Assembly (NCBI RefSeq): GCF_002288925.2
Contig: NW_022098076.1
Span: 79,238,216 to 79,302,215 of the forward strand
Source of the DNA: Delphinapterus leucas
Taxonomy: Eukaryota; Chordata; Mammalia; Artiodactyla; Monodontidae
Direction of reading: 5' to 3'
Length of the DNA: 64,000 nucleotides
Position numbers and translations under genes: made by a program. The stretch's first letter is position 1. The number at the start of each line of letters is the position of its first letter. Positions 1-12,097 of this stretch are shown here, in pieces. A model generated the notes under the pieces. It was not told the origin of the DNA and did no database searches. It saw nothing but the letters and a program-made list of their open reading frames with translations.

Positions 1-40
1 CAGAGGCTACCAAAAAAAAAAAAAAAAAGAGAGAGAGAGA
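1..40 (+). repeat. A-rich tail, possibly of a CHR SINE cut by the window edge
   Basis: The window opens with a short CAGAGGCTACC segment, then 17 A residues and a (GA)n run. Intact CHR-2 copies elsewhere in the window end in a similar GAGAGGCC...TAC stretch followed by poly-A. This may be the last few bases and tail of such a SINE, but too little of the body is present to be sure. Confidence 0.4.
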
Positions 41-2096
41 ATCAGTCCTAAATTAGAAATTCACTGGATTGCTTCTATAGAAAATCTGATGACAATTTGT
101 ATAATTTTTTCATTTTAATTGACTACATTTTTACATCTTTATAAGTCAGAAACATACTATAAGTATAGATGGGAGAAAAAGAAGTATGCAAAATTTCTAA
201 ATGATCTACTAGTAAATCCAGGTATAGAAACCAAGAGTCTCCTGGAATCTAGTCTCATTATCTTGATGAAAGTTATTTAGAAAACGAGGCGTACCTTTTG
301 CCTTCAGAAAATGAATTAAGAACATAATTGTTGATCATGCCTGGGGAAAAATGCTTTAACATTAATAATAAAAGAAAGAAGGCAAAAGACCTATTTGGCT
401 TAATTTTCCTTCTTTTTCAATGAGATGAAGAGATAACTTTCAAACTGGAAAGAGGAGGGAAAAAACATTAAAAATTTAAGCAGTCAAAAATTAGTCTCTA
501 CATTAGATGCCAGGCTAATGTGATAACCACGGCAGATACAGTTTCCCCAGGATGAGGGAAAGAAAGAAGAAAGGAGAGAGCAACTTTAAATAACTATAAA
601 TCTCCAAGTACAGTTGACCTCTTCCCCAGGAAAATAAAATAACTTACAGGTATGATTGTGGAATAGTGGCTGATAACCTTTAAGACACCGTGAGGATGGA
701 TGGAATATGGAAAAAGTGGCAAGCTGCAAATGGTGTCTTGTTATTTGAAAAGTTAAAATGTTGAACTACAGAAATTGTAAACCAGCAAGATCAATAACGA
801 AGTCTGGCAAAATGTCCTAACAGTCCTAACAGATTGTTAAAGATACAGCTTGGGAACGTGTAGAGAAGGAGGAGGTGATCACTAGGCATCAGAATTGTTT
901 CACTGAATTCAAATCATACTTCAATGTCTAGAAGATTTCTGGCCATTGTAGGCGCACAATAAATCGTTACTGACTGCTATTGTTTTCTGGTGGAATAGTT
1001 TGTCCAGATAACACCACAGTGCATACTGATTTTAGAAAAACAGTTGCCAAAGTCTCTTTATTAATGGACAAGGTGGCTCCGTCTAGTTCAGTACATTTAT
1101 CAGTGAGTGAGATGACATCGAAAGCAAGTTTATCATGCCTTTGACTGGCACACGGCTGAGAAGCACAGCTAATTTACTGAGAAAGAAGCAGACAAAATTA
1201 CCTGGTAATAAAGCGCACAAGTAAAATTTACGGAGGTAAACATAAAGCCTTGGGTTTCAAGTGTTAAAAGATCAATTATGTAAGTCTGGGATAAAGAAGT
1301 TATGACTTCATAACAGTTTATATGAAAAAGTATCTATTAGGTTGAGCAGACAAGAAGTTCAACACGTGTCAACAATGGGACAGAGGAGGTGATGAAACAA
1401 ATGCAGTCTTAGGCTGTGTCGGGTAGAAGAGATGGAATAGTCTTACTGTTTCTACACAGTGTGCACCACATCTGGAGTTGGATGTCCTCTTCTGGATCTC
1501 TCATTTTTACAGGGACATTGACAAATGACAAAAGTCTGGAGGAGGGCAACAAGGATGGTTGAGCCTCGAGGCCATGACTTATGAGAAATTGTTGAGGGGA
1601 GTGGGTAATGTTTAACAAAGAAGCTTAGCTTAGCAGGCCATGACAGCTGTCTTCAAGTAAATGGAGGGCTGACATGTGGATGAGAAGCACCCTTACTCTA
1701 CTTTTTTTCCAAGGGCAGATCTAAGATTAGTGGGTAGCTTTTATGAAGGAAGCAGATTTCTTGCCAATGTAAGGAAAAGCATTCTTATAATTTGAGTTCT
1801 CCTCTATCTTATGTTCTGTAAAGTAGGGGCCCCAGGGAAAGACTCAAGCAGAGCCTGGTTAGCCATCCATCAGCATTGCTTTAAGAGGGAATTCCTGTAT
1901 TGATGGGAAAACCGAATTCTTTAACCTCTAAGAGTATTTATGAAATGATGGCTAAAACAAGCAAATTGCTAGGCAATCCAGAAAGAATTAGGTATGGAAA
2001 TTCTGCATGGATTCCAGCTATTGTAAATGTCTGTAAGGATAAAGAAGGAAGTACTGACCAGAGGGGAGGTTTAGAAGAGAAATCTATCATCTAGGA
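41..2096. other. Unique AT-rich noncoding sequence
   Basis: I recognise no gene, interspersed repeat or RNA here. Stops occur in all frames and the few short open frames show no codon structure or known motif. It could be intron or intergenic DNA. Confidence 0.6.
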
Positions 2097-2405
2097 CAGT
2101 GTTGTCCATAAAAATATAATATGGAACATATATGTGAGTCACATATGTAATTTTAAGTGTTTTAGTAGCCATTTTATAAAATAAAAAGCTAATAATATAT
2201 TTTATTTGACCCCATATATCTGAAATATTACCATTTCAATATACAATCCAAATTAAAAAATTTATTGAGATAATTTACACTCTTTTTTTCATATTAAGTC
2301 TTTGAAGACCTTTGTGTATATTACAGTTACTTATGGCACATCTCAATTTCAACTAATCTCGTTTCAAGGGCTCAAAAGCCACATGTGGCGAGTGGGAGCT
2401 TAAAT
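2097..2405 (+). mobile_element. Old nonautonomous DNA transposon (MER33/MER58-like hAT)
   Basis: The copy begins CAGTGTTGTCC and ends near AGCCACATGTGGCGAGTGG, matching from memory a common mammalian hAT-Charlie nonautonomous family of about 320 bp. The AT-rich middle, with repeated CACATATGTAATTTTAA-like words, also fits. The terminal inverted repeat at the right end is degraded. The family is confident at class level; the exact MER name is not. It encodes nothing. Confidence 0.65.
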
Positions 2406-3630
2406 CCCTAAGCATGGCTAGTTAAAATAAAAGAAGTTTTTAGTAAAATCAGGAAGAACTGTACAGGTTACCAAGACACTCCAAAGACACAGCCAAAATA
2501 AAGAGGATAAAGCTGCGGAATGTTTTCTTCTGGTAACCACAAGAGTGATAAGGGCCAGGAATACAGGTGGAGTTCGACCAAACAGCCGAGAATCCATCTG
2601 AGGCTGAACTGCACCTGCCCCACTCCTGGTTGCTCTGGCAACCAAACTCCCTCCCCACGCTAATGACATTATAATGAGAACATCCACATGCAAATGAATT
2701 AAGCAGTAATTACAGGCAGATCCTCACTTGTTCTACTAGCTCCACTTACGGTGGGGGTGGTGGTGGTGGTTGAGAGAGGACTTGGGCAGAGTTTGATACT
2801 GAACAGAGGAGATAGCAAAAGGAAAGGATCTGAGTTATGAAATCAAATGGTATCTGGAGCCTGTACACCAGGCAATAAAGTCACGTAGTTACAGATCCAC
2901 ATTTCCCGTTTTCCCTGCTGTTACCATAACTCCGGGAGAGAGAGACCACCCAGGGGAAAGACGCAAAGAACAGGGAGACAGCAGCAACTTCACAAGGAAG
3001 GCCAGGTTTAGGGAGAAATGCTAACACCTCCCCCGACCCCTCACCAATTTCAAAATAAATTGCTTATGAACTGTTCCACCTCTCAACCCACCCATGGGGA
3101 GCTACAGTGAAAAACGTTGAAACTCTGGGAAGAGATAAAAAGAAGAAAGCCTGTCCTTTATTCTTCAGTCTGGTTTGCTCTTAATTGCTTTTTACAGTTT
3201 CCCCAAGTAGATCAGAGCCATGTATTAATTAACAGTGAACATGTTGAATGCTGAACTTCAGAAACTTGATAACCCTGGCAACAAGGAGAACTTGGCTGAT
3301 GTGGGAACACTGAATATACTGAGGCTTTGCATCTTGTAGGAACTTCTAGGTTTCCAGAATCTTTTAAAGTCTCTTGGGAAAAAAAAAAATATATATATAT
3401 ACATATATATATATATACATACACATAAAGAAAAATCTGGTTGCTATTTTCAGAAAATATTCAGCAGCTTATTAAACAATTAGATGTGTATTAAAGGGTG
3501 TATCACTTTGACCACCACACCAATAAGAATAACATTATTAGCAGTATACATCAGTAATAGCCTGCAAATGTGGGTTTATAAAGGAATAATAGAGCACTCT
3601 TCTCTTTCTTTTGGAATAATAGAGAATATT
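2406..3630. other. Mostly unique sequence with short simple repeats
   Basis: A (GGT)n stretch lies near 2751-2770 and an AT/AC dinucleotide tract at 3379-3430. The 91-codon minus-strand open frame at 2418-2693 has no recognisable domain. Nothing else is supported. Confidence 0.55.
3379..3430. repeat. Poly-A followed by (AT)n/(AC)n microsatellite
   Basis: A run of A passes into alternating AT with interspersed ACAT units. The short minus-strand open frame over it starts inside the microsatellite and is meaningless as protein. Confidence 0.85.
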
Positions 3631-3631
3631 A

Positions 3632-3790
3632 TAGTGCTTACTACATGCTGGGGACTATTCTAAGTTACACAGCAACTTTATAAGGTAAGCTTTATTGTTA
3701 GCCCATTTTACAGATGAGGAAATAAAGTAACTTGCCTAAGCTCAGAAGTGGCAGAGACAAGAACTGATTCAGTTAGCTTGGCTCCAGAAT
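3632..3790 (-). mobile_element. MIR SINE fragment
   Basis: Read on the + strand it has the reverse-complement MIR signature: a CTTACTACATGCTGG start, then CCCATTTTACAGATGAGGAAA, then TAACTTGCCTAAG and GGCTCCAGAA. It is an ancient tRNA-derived mammalian SINE with typical old divergence. Confidence 0.85.
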
Positions 3791-4422
3791 TCTCTGATAT
3801 GTTACAAAATGTCTAGGATAGAATCTTCAAAAAGATAAACCGGTTTTTGTTAATGGTTAATTTTTATTGACAGCAAAATAATCAACTATTTTGCTGTCTA
3901 TTTGATAGAGCTACTAATCTAGTGTAATTATTTATTTAGTTATCATATTTAGAGCAAAAGATGGAATAAAGGATAGGCCAGTCTGGCAGAATGGAAAGTT
4001 CGCACAGAGCGTAAAAGGAAGGTGGTGGTAAGGGCTGACCTGTGAAGGAATGTTAAGACAAAGAGGCTCCAGAAAGTTGCCATTGAAAATCTTTGATGTG
4101 GGAGAAACAGTATTAGCAGTATTTAGCAGTAGAGTGTCAGGATAGGAGGGAAAAGAGTCTTGAGCTACTGAGAGCAGTTAAACTATTATTTTTTTTTACC
4201 CAAGTGCTTGCATGCAAATACTGCAGTAATAGGAGTGAAGAATATAATCAATGAACAGAAATTTCCAAGGAAAAAACCCAAGTGAAACTCTGGATATTGA
4301 ATGGAGTGGGAAACCTGAGGAAAACAGAAAAGAAGAGGAACAGCTCAGGATTAAATGCAGGACCTTCTGTCAAAGTGAGTAGGTGACAGAAATGGGGATG
4401 TTTCAGTGGCAATTAGATTAGG
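3791..4422. other. Unassigned noncoding sequence
   Basis: No gene is seen. From about 3960 the sequence is purine-rich and may belong to the same ancient repeat family as 4650-4760, but I cannot show this. Confidence 0.4.
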
Positions 4423-4648
4423 GCAGACTTTCAGCTTGGACTTTTTTGATATTTTGAGCCAGATAATTCTTTGTTATGGGGGCTGTCTTTTGGACCCCAG
4501 GATGTTCAGCATTACCCTTGACCTCTACCCACTAGATGCCAGTAGCAGCTCTTCCCGGTGTGACAAGGTCTCCAGATATTGCCAGATGTCCCCAGGAGGT
4601 GGGGGGACGGGTAGCGGCAAAATCACCCTCCACTGAGAACCACTGGCT
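4423..4648 (-). mobile_element. MER20 DNA transposon
   Basis: This copy reads in the direction that ends GAGAACCACTGG, with the diagnostic middle CTCTACCCACTAGATGCCAG and the GTCTCCAGATATTGCCAGAT stretch. MER20 is a 219-bp nonautonomous hAT-Charlie element, and copies have been reported to act as enhancers in placental-mammal endometrium. Whether this one is active is unknown. The 76-codon open frame across it is chance. Confidence 0.85.
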
Positions 4649-5087
4649 GAGGGAGATAGAATGTGAGTTTAGCAGGTTTTGAGGCAGTAGTGGGACGATC
4701 CAGTGAAAATATCCAGGAGATCTGGGAAGCGCATAATTGAAATTCCAGAGAGAGATAAGAGCTCAGTATGAAGATTTTGTATTATCTCCCAAAGAAGCAA
4801 TAGTGGACGATACTTCTGGTGATGATTTAGAGCAACAACAACAAACAAACAAAAACCCCACAGAGCTCTGGAGTAAGCAGAACTTGAAAGAGGGAAAAAC
4901 ACCAATGAAGGGAACAGAGGCAGGATCCTGAGGTGAGGAAAAGGAAGCTAGGTTGGGTGATGTGAGCATCTCTATGGATGGAGCTGGGTGGAGGAAGCGC
5001 TGGGCCATGGTTCCAGGAGTGGCTGAGCTGCCACTGCGAAAGGTGCTCTTGGTTAGGATGATGAATAGGTCTCCATGTGTGCGTGTA

Positions 5088-5090
<3 letters not shown>
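4649..5090 (+). repeat. Ancient unassigned interspersed repeat (partial)
   Basis: Words such as GCAGTAGTGGGACGATCCAG and ATATCCAGGAGA resemble an old mammalian repeat I know only loosely, whose copies also appear at 25.9, 41.6-43.5 and 62 kb. Class and boundaries are not assigned. Confidence 0.35.

Positions 5091-5124
<34 letters not shown>
5091..5124. repeat. (GT)17 microsatellite
   Basis: A 34-base uninterrupted GT tract, preceded by imperfect GTGTGCGTGTAAGA. Its length makes it likely to be polymorphic. Confidence 0.97.
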
Positions 5125-5125
<1 letters not shown>

Positions 5126-6690
5126 GGAGGGGGTTGATGGTGGTGGTGGTGCAGAAATTAGATTTCATAAAGTTAAGGAATGAGTAGGTGGTGATGAAGA
5201 GATGATGGCAATGAGTCTGGATTATTTTTTGAAGAACTCTGGCACTGACGGCTACAGGAGAACTAGGGCAACTTGGAAAATGGCAAGGATGAAAGAATTT
5301 TCTTTTTAGGATATGAAATAATAGAGAAAGTTTTCAGGCAGGCAGCCAGGAGCTATCAAGAGACAACAGAGGGGCCAGGGAATTGCAGAAAGATCATGGG
5401 CCCCAGTTTGATCCTTCAAGCAAGAAGGCAGAACTTCTGGGATGAACATCCCTCTATAAACTCCCAAGAAACTAGAAACTCTTCCTAGAAACTCCCAAGA
5501 GCAAGAGGTAGAACAGAAAACAAAGCTGCAAATTTACTTCTTGGTGAAACTGGGAAGCCAACTCCAAAATATTTACTTTGTAAGAGAAAGGGGCTTTTCA
5601 CCATATGCCTTTCATGCTTTTTGATGTTTGACTCATATAAATGTATTATTAGTTTTTGCAAAAAATTAAATACTTTTGCTTAAAGAAAGGCAAGAGCTGG
5701 AAAGTAAAAAATGCTTTTGTGGTTTTCTCTCAAAGAGAGAATTCTAGAATGGCATTGTGCATGGTTTTAAAGACCCATTATCTGTGGGTGTGGAGCTATA
5801 CAAAATTGGTCTTTTGCTAACTGTCTCAGTTGTTTGGATGTTGAAGTTAAACAAACATAGTGTCATAAGTAAGTGTCCTGAAGGGGAGTATATTACATAA
5901 TTGGTAAGAAAAGTAGATTTTAAGTTTTTGGAATCATCTATTTTTTTTAGTTTGTTCAAAGTATAATCCCAAGTCCCCTACAAGAAAGACTTTTTAACAA
6001 CTGAAGTCTCTCATTATGGAAATTTACCTTCCATTTTTATCAACATTTTCATCTATCTATGCATTTGGAGCTAACTAGAATTAGAGGTGTTTACTACATA
6101 CAAAAATTTCAGATTGTTTTAATTCAGTTTAAATTATTCTAAAAGTACACACACTCACTGAAACTTTTAAAATAGTGTATGTGCAAGAAAATCTCCCCAT
6201 TCATCACTGTAGTCGCTTACCATCAGCAAATCTAATGTAGGCATTAATAATGCATCCTTTTTGGCAAACGTGAACACTATATAAAATTCAGGAATCTAAG
6301 TATCGACTACAACATGCGGAACTTGGTTTCATTTAATTGATTTTAAGGGCCTTTATTTCATGAGTCATGGAATAATACCTTGAGGATTTTAGAAATTTTA
6401 ATCATAAAGCTTTATTATGTTTTATCTATAACCTTCTTTCCTACTCCTTTTCAGCTGCTCTGTGGAAAAGTGCTTATTGAAAATGATTTACTGAAAAAGA
6501 TTATTTGTGCAATGCATACTAAAATACTCTGCGTAAAGCACTTCATTTGAATGAAGAAATATTTTACATTACAACTGACGTTAGAAGATCATAATTACAC
6601 GCGTGAAAAGTCTTCTTGGTGTTCTTCTTTTATCTACTTCCAAAAGAACACATGTATTTCATATATATTCTAACATTCGCACGTATTTTT
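5125..6690. other. Unique noncoding sequence
   Basis: AT-rich with a (TGG)n patch at 5138-5150. I recognise no repeat or gene. Short open frames at 5273-5488 and 5744-5959 lack any domain. Confidence 0.5.
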
Positions 6691-6842
6691 TTGAGTGCCA
6701 GTCACTATGTGAAGTGCTAAGACTGCTGTAGGGAGCAAGTAGCAAAGTCCCTGTCCTCTTAGAGGCCACTTCTAGTCGGGGAGAGGGACAATAAAGCAAG
6801 TGAGCAAATCACATCATGCAAATCCCTTTATGCATCATGCAT
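6690..6842 (+). repeat. Ancient unassigned interspersed repeat fragment
   Basis: The series GAGTGCCAGTCACTATGTG, GTCCCTGTCCTCTTAGAG and GGACAATAAAGCAAGTGAGC follows the order seen in an old mammalian repeat (short-lived-name class not assigned here). Low-confidence family call. Confidence 0.4.
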
Positions 6843-7118
6843 AAAGGTGATGGCAGTGACATGGACATATACACACTACCAAATGTAAAATAGCTAGTGG
6901 GAAGTAGCTGCATGGCACAGGGAGATCAGCTCGGTGCTTTGTGACCACCTAGAGGGGTGGGATGGGGGGGTGGGCGGGAGATGTAAGAGAGAGGAGATAT
7001 GGGGATATATGTATATGTATAGCTGATTCACTTTGTTATACAGCAGAAACTAACACACCATTGTAGAGCAATTATACTCCAATAAAGATGTTTAAAAAAA
7101 AAAAAAAGGTGATGGCAG
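6843..7118 (+). mobile_element. 5'-truncated L1 3' end with 14-bp target duplication
   Basis: The body (6857-7104) is the distal 3' UTR of a cetartiodactyl L1. It shows a G-rich tract near 6955-6980, the TTCACTTTGTTATACAGCAG signature and CAATAAAG just before a 14-A tail. The direct repeat AAAGGTGATGGCAG flanks it exactly at 6843-6856 and 7105-7118, proving retrotransposition. The perfect duplication and intact tail make it one of the younger L1 insertions in the window. It is only about 250 bp long and codes for nothing. Confidence 0.92.
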
Positions 7119-8505
7119 CTGAAGGTGGAGGCACATTGCAGCTACAGGAGTAAGACGTCAGAGAAGGCCGCTCAGATGAGGTCGTATATCCACATATGGA
7201 CTGTGTTCTCTGGTGTGCCCACAGTGTTTACATACGCAATATATAAATTACATTTTCATACATATGTTTATGCTGAGTTAAACCCTTACTCATCCAAGTT
7301 AGAATGTCAGTCTCCAAGTGCCTGATCAAAAAGGAAGATATATTTAAAATGTCAATTAATTTATCAATATTTTAGCATAGTCTCTTACTTGCATTGGATC
7401 TGGTTATTTAAATTATAGCTTAATTCTAACAAGAAAACATTGTTTATAGGAAACATATAGTGAATAAATTCTTTTGTCCTTAGGTTTGTATTTTTTTTGA
7501 CTTGGATTTTAAGAACTGGGTTATACATGGTATTTTTATTGTATCCTGAATAACATCAATTTGCTCTTAATACTTAGAAATAATCATGTGCTTAATTTTG
7601 CTCTGTTACGTTTCCCAACCTACATTTTGGTTCACAATTTATAAATGAGAACCAAATCGGAATTTTCTCACAAACAGAGTAAGACCTTGTCATTTCCACC
7701 AGGTAATCTCTACCCTTAGTATACATGATAAATATGAAATATTTTTATTGCACCAATGCCCCCAAATAAAAGTTGTTTCAGGATGCAATACAATATTAAC
7801 ATTGTACCAACTTCTGGAGCTCAAGCAAGAGAATATATTCAGGAATGGAGACAATAACTTGACCACAATATAAGTTAACTCTGTGTGTGTGTGTGTGGAA
7901 AATGTTAGAAGAAACGAGAATAATAAAAACCTAGGAAGAAAGTAATTAATATGGGTATATTCAAAGGATGTGGGATTAGTGATGAAAGCACTGTGCTATG
8001 GGATTTTCCCGATAAACTTGCAGTGCCAGCTTCAGGATATGGTTGGTATTTTCATAGGGTTGTTTCCAAACACAACAATGCATTCAGTCAGCAAGAGTCC
8101 CAATTATTTTGCACTCAGACAAGTTACTGTCTTAGAGAACTGTCCTTTATTTGTAGTTTTATGTATTCCTATGATTTAGTAACGAATACACCTAGATGCA
8201 CCTGCAAATGGGCTATTTTTACTATGGTATATACAAGCCTAGAACATGAAGTGTGGGCACAGTTTTTAGGGTTTGAACCTGTAAAATTATTCTGAAGAAG
8301 CACAGGGCTTTCAGGTTACTAATACCCTCGATTCAAGTGACAAAATCAAACTGCTTACCTTTATATTTCTTTGATATGGTCCAAGTCAATAATTTCAAAC
8401 CTTGTTTTTTTTTTTCACTCTGCACACTGTCTTCAGTTTTCTTATACAGTCTTTGGAAATATTGAAAACAAAAACAGAAGCAAAACCTTTTAAAACCAAC
8501 TGATC
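7119..8505. other. Unique noncoding sequence
   Basis: The 114-codon open frame at 7951-8295 and a 69-codon frame inside it are the longest here. Neither has a recognisable domain or splice context. A short (GT)n lies near 7881-7896. Confidence 0.5.
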
Positions 8506-8650
8506 AGTCATCAAGCAACCAGTAAGTGTTTAATATGGAATTAGGCCCTGTGAGGACCAAAGGGGCACCACTACCCATGGCCTCTGCGCTTGGAGAGCTT
8601 GTAATTTTGTTGGAAGATGAGATAAAAACAAATAGTTTAAGAAGTTAAAA
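8506..8650 (+). repeat. Ancient unassigned interspersed repeat fragment
   Basis: The order of an AGTAAGTGTTTAAT start, a GGCCCTGTGAGGACC segment and GAGAGCTTGTAATTTTGTTGG resembles the same old family as 25895-26420. Weak call. Confidence 0.35.
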
Positions 8651-10630
8651 CAAGAGAATATAATATAAATTTAATTATAACACATTATAATGTCAAATGT
8701 GTGTGTCTTCATGCCATTTCATACTTTGAAATTAAATGAAAAACACTTGGATGTGAGGACAGGTTGTCATCATACTGTGATCTGGAGACATAGCTTATTT
8801 GTTTTTCTTGCTCGTCTTAACCCAATGCCATATTTTGTATATTTGAGATAATTACTTTAAAGTAAGATCTGTAAGGAAAACTGAAAGAAGTGGAAGCGAG
8901 TCTGGGCCTAATCTCTGTGTCTCTGAGCAGCTGTCCCCGTGAGTCCTTCTGAGCACCTATGTGTGCTTGCCTGGCCCATGTTGTCCTGGCCTTCTTGGAA
9001 CAGCATGGTCGTGCTAACCCAGTTTATGAGAGATCCAGCAGCATCTGGTGACGTTGGCACCCTTGTTCAGCTCTGATTGTCGCTCCCTGTCACCAGATGA
9101 ATTGTCCTGAGTGGTTGTTGAGGTGTGCGATAATAAAGCCTGCATTAGCAAACGTTGGTGTGGGGTGGGCAGAGGCATTCCTGGGCCTCCCCATGCAGTA
9201 CAGCAAGAAAGGGGAGGTGGCAGGATGCACAAAAGTGCTGATGCCAGAAGGCCTGACACGCTGCAGGCGGTACGTGACATCTAGTGGCTTTGGCTGATCT
9301 TGGGTGTGATGTGTGTCAGAGTCATGATGGATGACTTTCAGCTCTTTCCCATTAAATCATATCAGTAAGAAATCCCCTCTTCCTCAAATGTCTTTTTGTT
9401 CCCCCACCCCTGAGCTGCAGATGGTGTCTACCCACGCATCCCCATTGTGGGAGGCCTACAGAGGACCTGCCATTCTTCTGGACATCCTGCTCACGGTTGA
9501 ACTGCTAGCATTCAATTAAGACTCAAAATTATGGCTTTGGGCAGTTTAACCTCTTTTATCACAGAGTAATGGTAGTTTCTGTGGCCATTTGGGAATTTTC
9601 AGACTTACCACTTATTTATTTCATTAAGATCTGAAAGGGGAGAATCAGTGGATAAAATAAAGGCAATGGTTTTTATCTACTCACTGCAGAATGAAACTCT
9701 TCTTTACAAAGGAAAAAATATTCTCTTTGTGAATAAACCCATTTGTATACATACATGAATGTATGTATACAGCACCATATGAAGTGATCTCTCAATTGCG
9801 AAATTCAGCCTAGGAATACTCGTATTAAGTGCAAAGGTTAAACATACATGAATTGACAGTAGGCCAAAGTAATAGCTTCTTCTTTCTTTTTCCCTTTAGC
9901 TCAGTGACATAGATTTTACGTGTCTGATTTATGTAACAAATATCTTTTACTTAGGAAAGGCTGCAATAATGAGTAATGAATAATGTGGAAAGGGGCAGAC
10001 TGATATACGGCCTTTTCTGTTCCTTTCTTATGATTGTTCCAAGCATTGTATAAAAGAGAATACCAGCTGTAGTTATGGATAAATCAGTGAATGAGCATAA
10101 GGATTTTTCTGAAGTAGGGAAAAAAATCAACATGTCATCTGGGTTGCTCCCAGGTTCAACATAACCTGTTCCAGAAAACTCAAATGGAATATTCCAGAAT
10201 AATGTTCAAATATTTGTGCATTGAAGTGACATTAGTTAGAGGGGGTAAGAGCCTGGAAAGCTCAGATTAATTTTAAATTATCAGTCTCAGGGAACAGGTA
10301 AATTGGGTTTAGAGGGTAGGATCAAGGTACATACCTTGATGATTATCAGTGGAATGTTAGAATTCCCAGGAAGGGTTCCTTGTGTGAACAGATAAAGAAT
10401 TAAATGACTCTTGGAAAAGTCAGTATCAGGAGGAACATGCACTTAAAGAAAGAGATAAGAAAGCCATCAAAATAGGAAAGTTAATAAAAAAAGAGACAGG
10501 AATTTAGTTAAATAGCTGAGGAAAAAGACAAAAGACAAGGCTCTGGGCCATTGACTGAGAAGACTAATGGTTTTTGAAGGCTGACCTAGTTAAATGATAA
10601 TCCTTATCTACACCAAGTATGACGGGAAAA
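8651..10630. other. Unique noncoding sequence
   Basis: The 9.0-9.5 kb part is somewhat richer in G and C than its surroundings, without a CpG cluster. A perfect 13-bp-arm inverted repeat sits at 9744-9771. No gene or interspersed repeat was recognised. Confidence 0.5.
9744..9771. repeat. Perfect 13-bp inverted repeat, 2-nt spacer
   Basis: TGTATACATACAT at 9744-9756 is followed by GA and then by its exact reverse complement at 9759-9771. It is built from TA/CA steps and so may have arisen by microsatellite-like slippage. As RNA it would form a tight hairpin; as DNA it could extrude a cruciform. Confidence 0.9.
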
Positions 10631-10634
10631 TAAT

Positions 10635-10720
10635 AATATCTAACACTTCAGCGCTTACTATGTGCCACTCTTCTAAGTGTTCTGCATGTATCAAGCAACC
10701 TTTAGAAAGATAGCTACCCA
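10635..10720 (-). mobile_element. Possible MIR fragment
   Basis: CAGCGCTTACTATGTGCCAC followed by TTCTAAGTGTT and CATGTATCAA matches the terminal part of MIR read in reverse. The remainder is lost. Confidence 0.6.
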
Positions 10721-10785
10721 ATCTATTAATATATAATTTAATATGGTGTCTGTTGTGGCCTTCTATGTATGTGCATTCTCCTAAG

Positions 10786-10940
10786 GCACTGTTTCCCAAA
10801 TCATATGATTCTCTGGGTGCTGTTTAAAAATACAGGTTCCTGGGGTCCTCCCACAGAGGTCTAAGCTGGGCTAAGAGCCTTTACTCTTAATAAGTAACCA
10901 GATAATTTGTTTTATGCTCAGAACATTTTGGAAAACACTG
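10786..10940 (+). mobile_element. MER5-like hAT DNA transposon
   Basis: The ends CACTGTTTCCCAAA and TTTTGGAAAACACTG form imperfect terminal inverted repeats about 155 bp apart. The interior GGTTCCTGGGGTCCTCCCAC matches the MER5A theme. Nonautonomous and noncoding. Confidence 0.7.
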
Positions 10941-12097
10941 AGTTAAGGAAAAATGAAAAGTTTTCTCGATGATTTGTTTACTTTTTAAGATAATATTTCC
11001 ACGTTCAGAAGTAAGCCTGGCAAAAATTCATACTTTACATATATATTATTGGGCAGTGGACACAATACATATCTTTGAATGATTCTGTGAACACCTTGGA
11101 TTATAGAATATTACTAAAGAAAGTTAGCCTCAAGTTCAAGGGTAATAAAGGAAATTTTCAAGTAAAAGTCTTGCCGGGTCTGTTTTAATTAGAATTCTTC
11201 AGAATAAATGACTTATAATGAGGACATTCCTTGTTATGAAATGGCCTAATGACTGACGTACAGTGGGTCTTGTCAAAGTGAGTGGATCAAGGCTTGCTTC
11301 TGAGACCAAAAGGGTGTCCAGTGCATCTCTCTCATTTAACTACGAAACATCTAAAAGAGGATTTTGCATTCTAACGAGATGCCACACTACACTGCTTAGG
11401 CAAGCTCAAAGTCTTCTTTTCTATCAACTCTGAAACATCTAGAATTCTGATTTGAATTAGCAGGACTCTAGGAGTCAAAAAGACTAGAAAAGAGTTTTTT
11501 TTTCTTTTGAAATTCTGACTATAGCGATTCTCTTATTCAAAACAGTTACTTGAGCACTCTGCAAAAATCCCCAGACGTCTGTCTACAGTGTTACAGGAGA
11601 AAATGGGGGTATAAAGGCGATTGAAAATCACTTCTGTTTGTAAAGGCCATAACTTGTAAAAATCAAATAAGTTCCAAGGTAAAAATGTTATCAGTAGTGT
11701 GCTGGGCTCTCAGAAAATCCACACACAAAGAAAAATGGAGATGTGTGGGTCCATAGAGCTGCCAAGCCATTTCTGGGCGTCAGACTCCTAGTCACAAGAG
11801 GGATGCAAGAGTGAAATAACGGTGTGGGGAATTACTTCATCCTGACAAAAGTTTGGGCTTTAGCCCAGTTACTAAATAATGAATCCAAAAATCAAGCTGA
11901 ATATTTATCAAACTTTAAATTTTCAATACACGAATTCGAAGCATCATTACAGTAAACGGGTTATGAATATGTGATTGTCACCTAAGAAAAGTTGTGATTC
12001 GATTATCCTTAAAGAAAATGTAAGCTTTATCTCTTGGTAAAAATGCTCTCATGAAATCAAAGGACAAGTGGAGGGGAAGTGAGGGGACCGTCTAATC
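10941..12097. other. Unique noncoding sequence
   Basis: No gene or repeat was recognised. It is AT-rich with scattered short open frames only. Confidence 0.5.

Noticed and set aside
7951..8295. 114-codon plus-strand open frame
   Set aside because: No recognisable domain, an overlapping alternative frame, and no exon signals. Length is within chance for 64 kb read in six frames.
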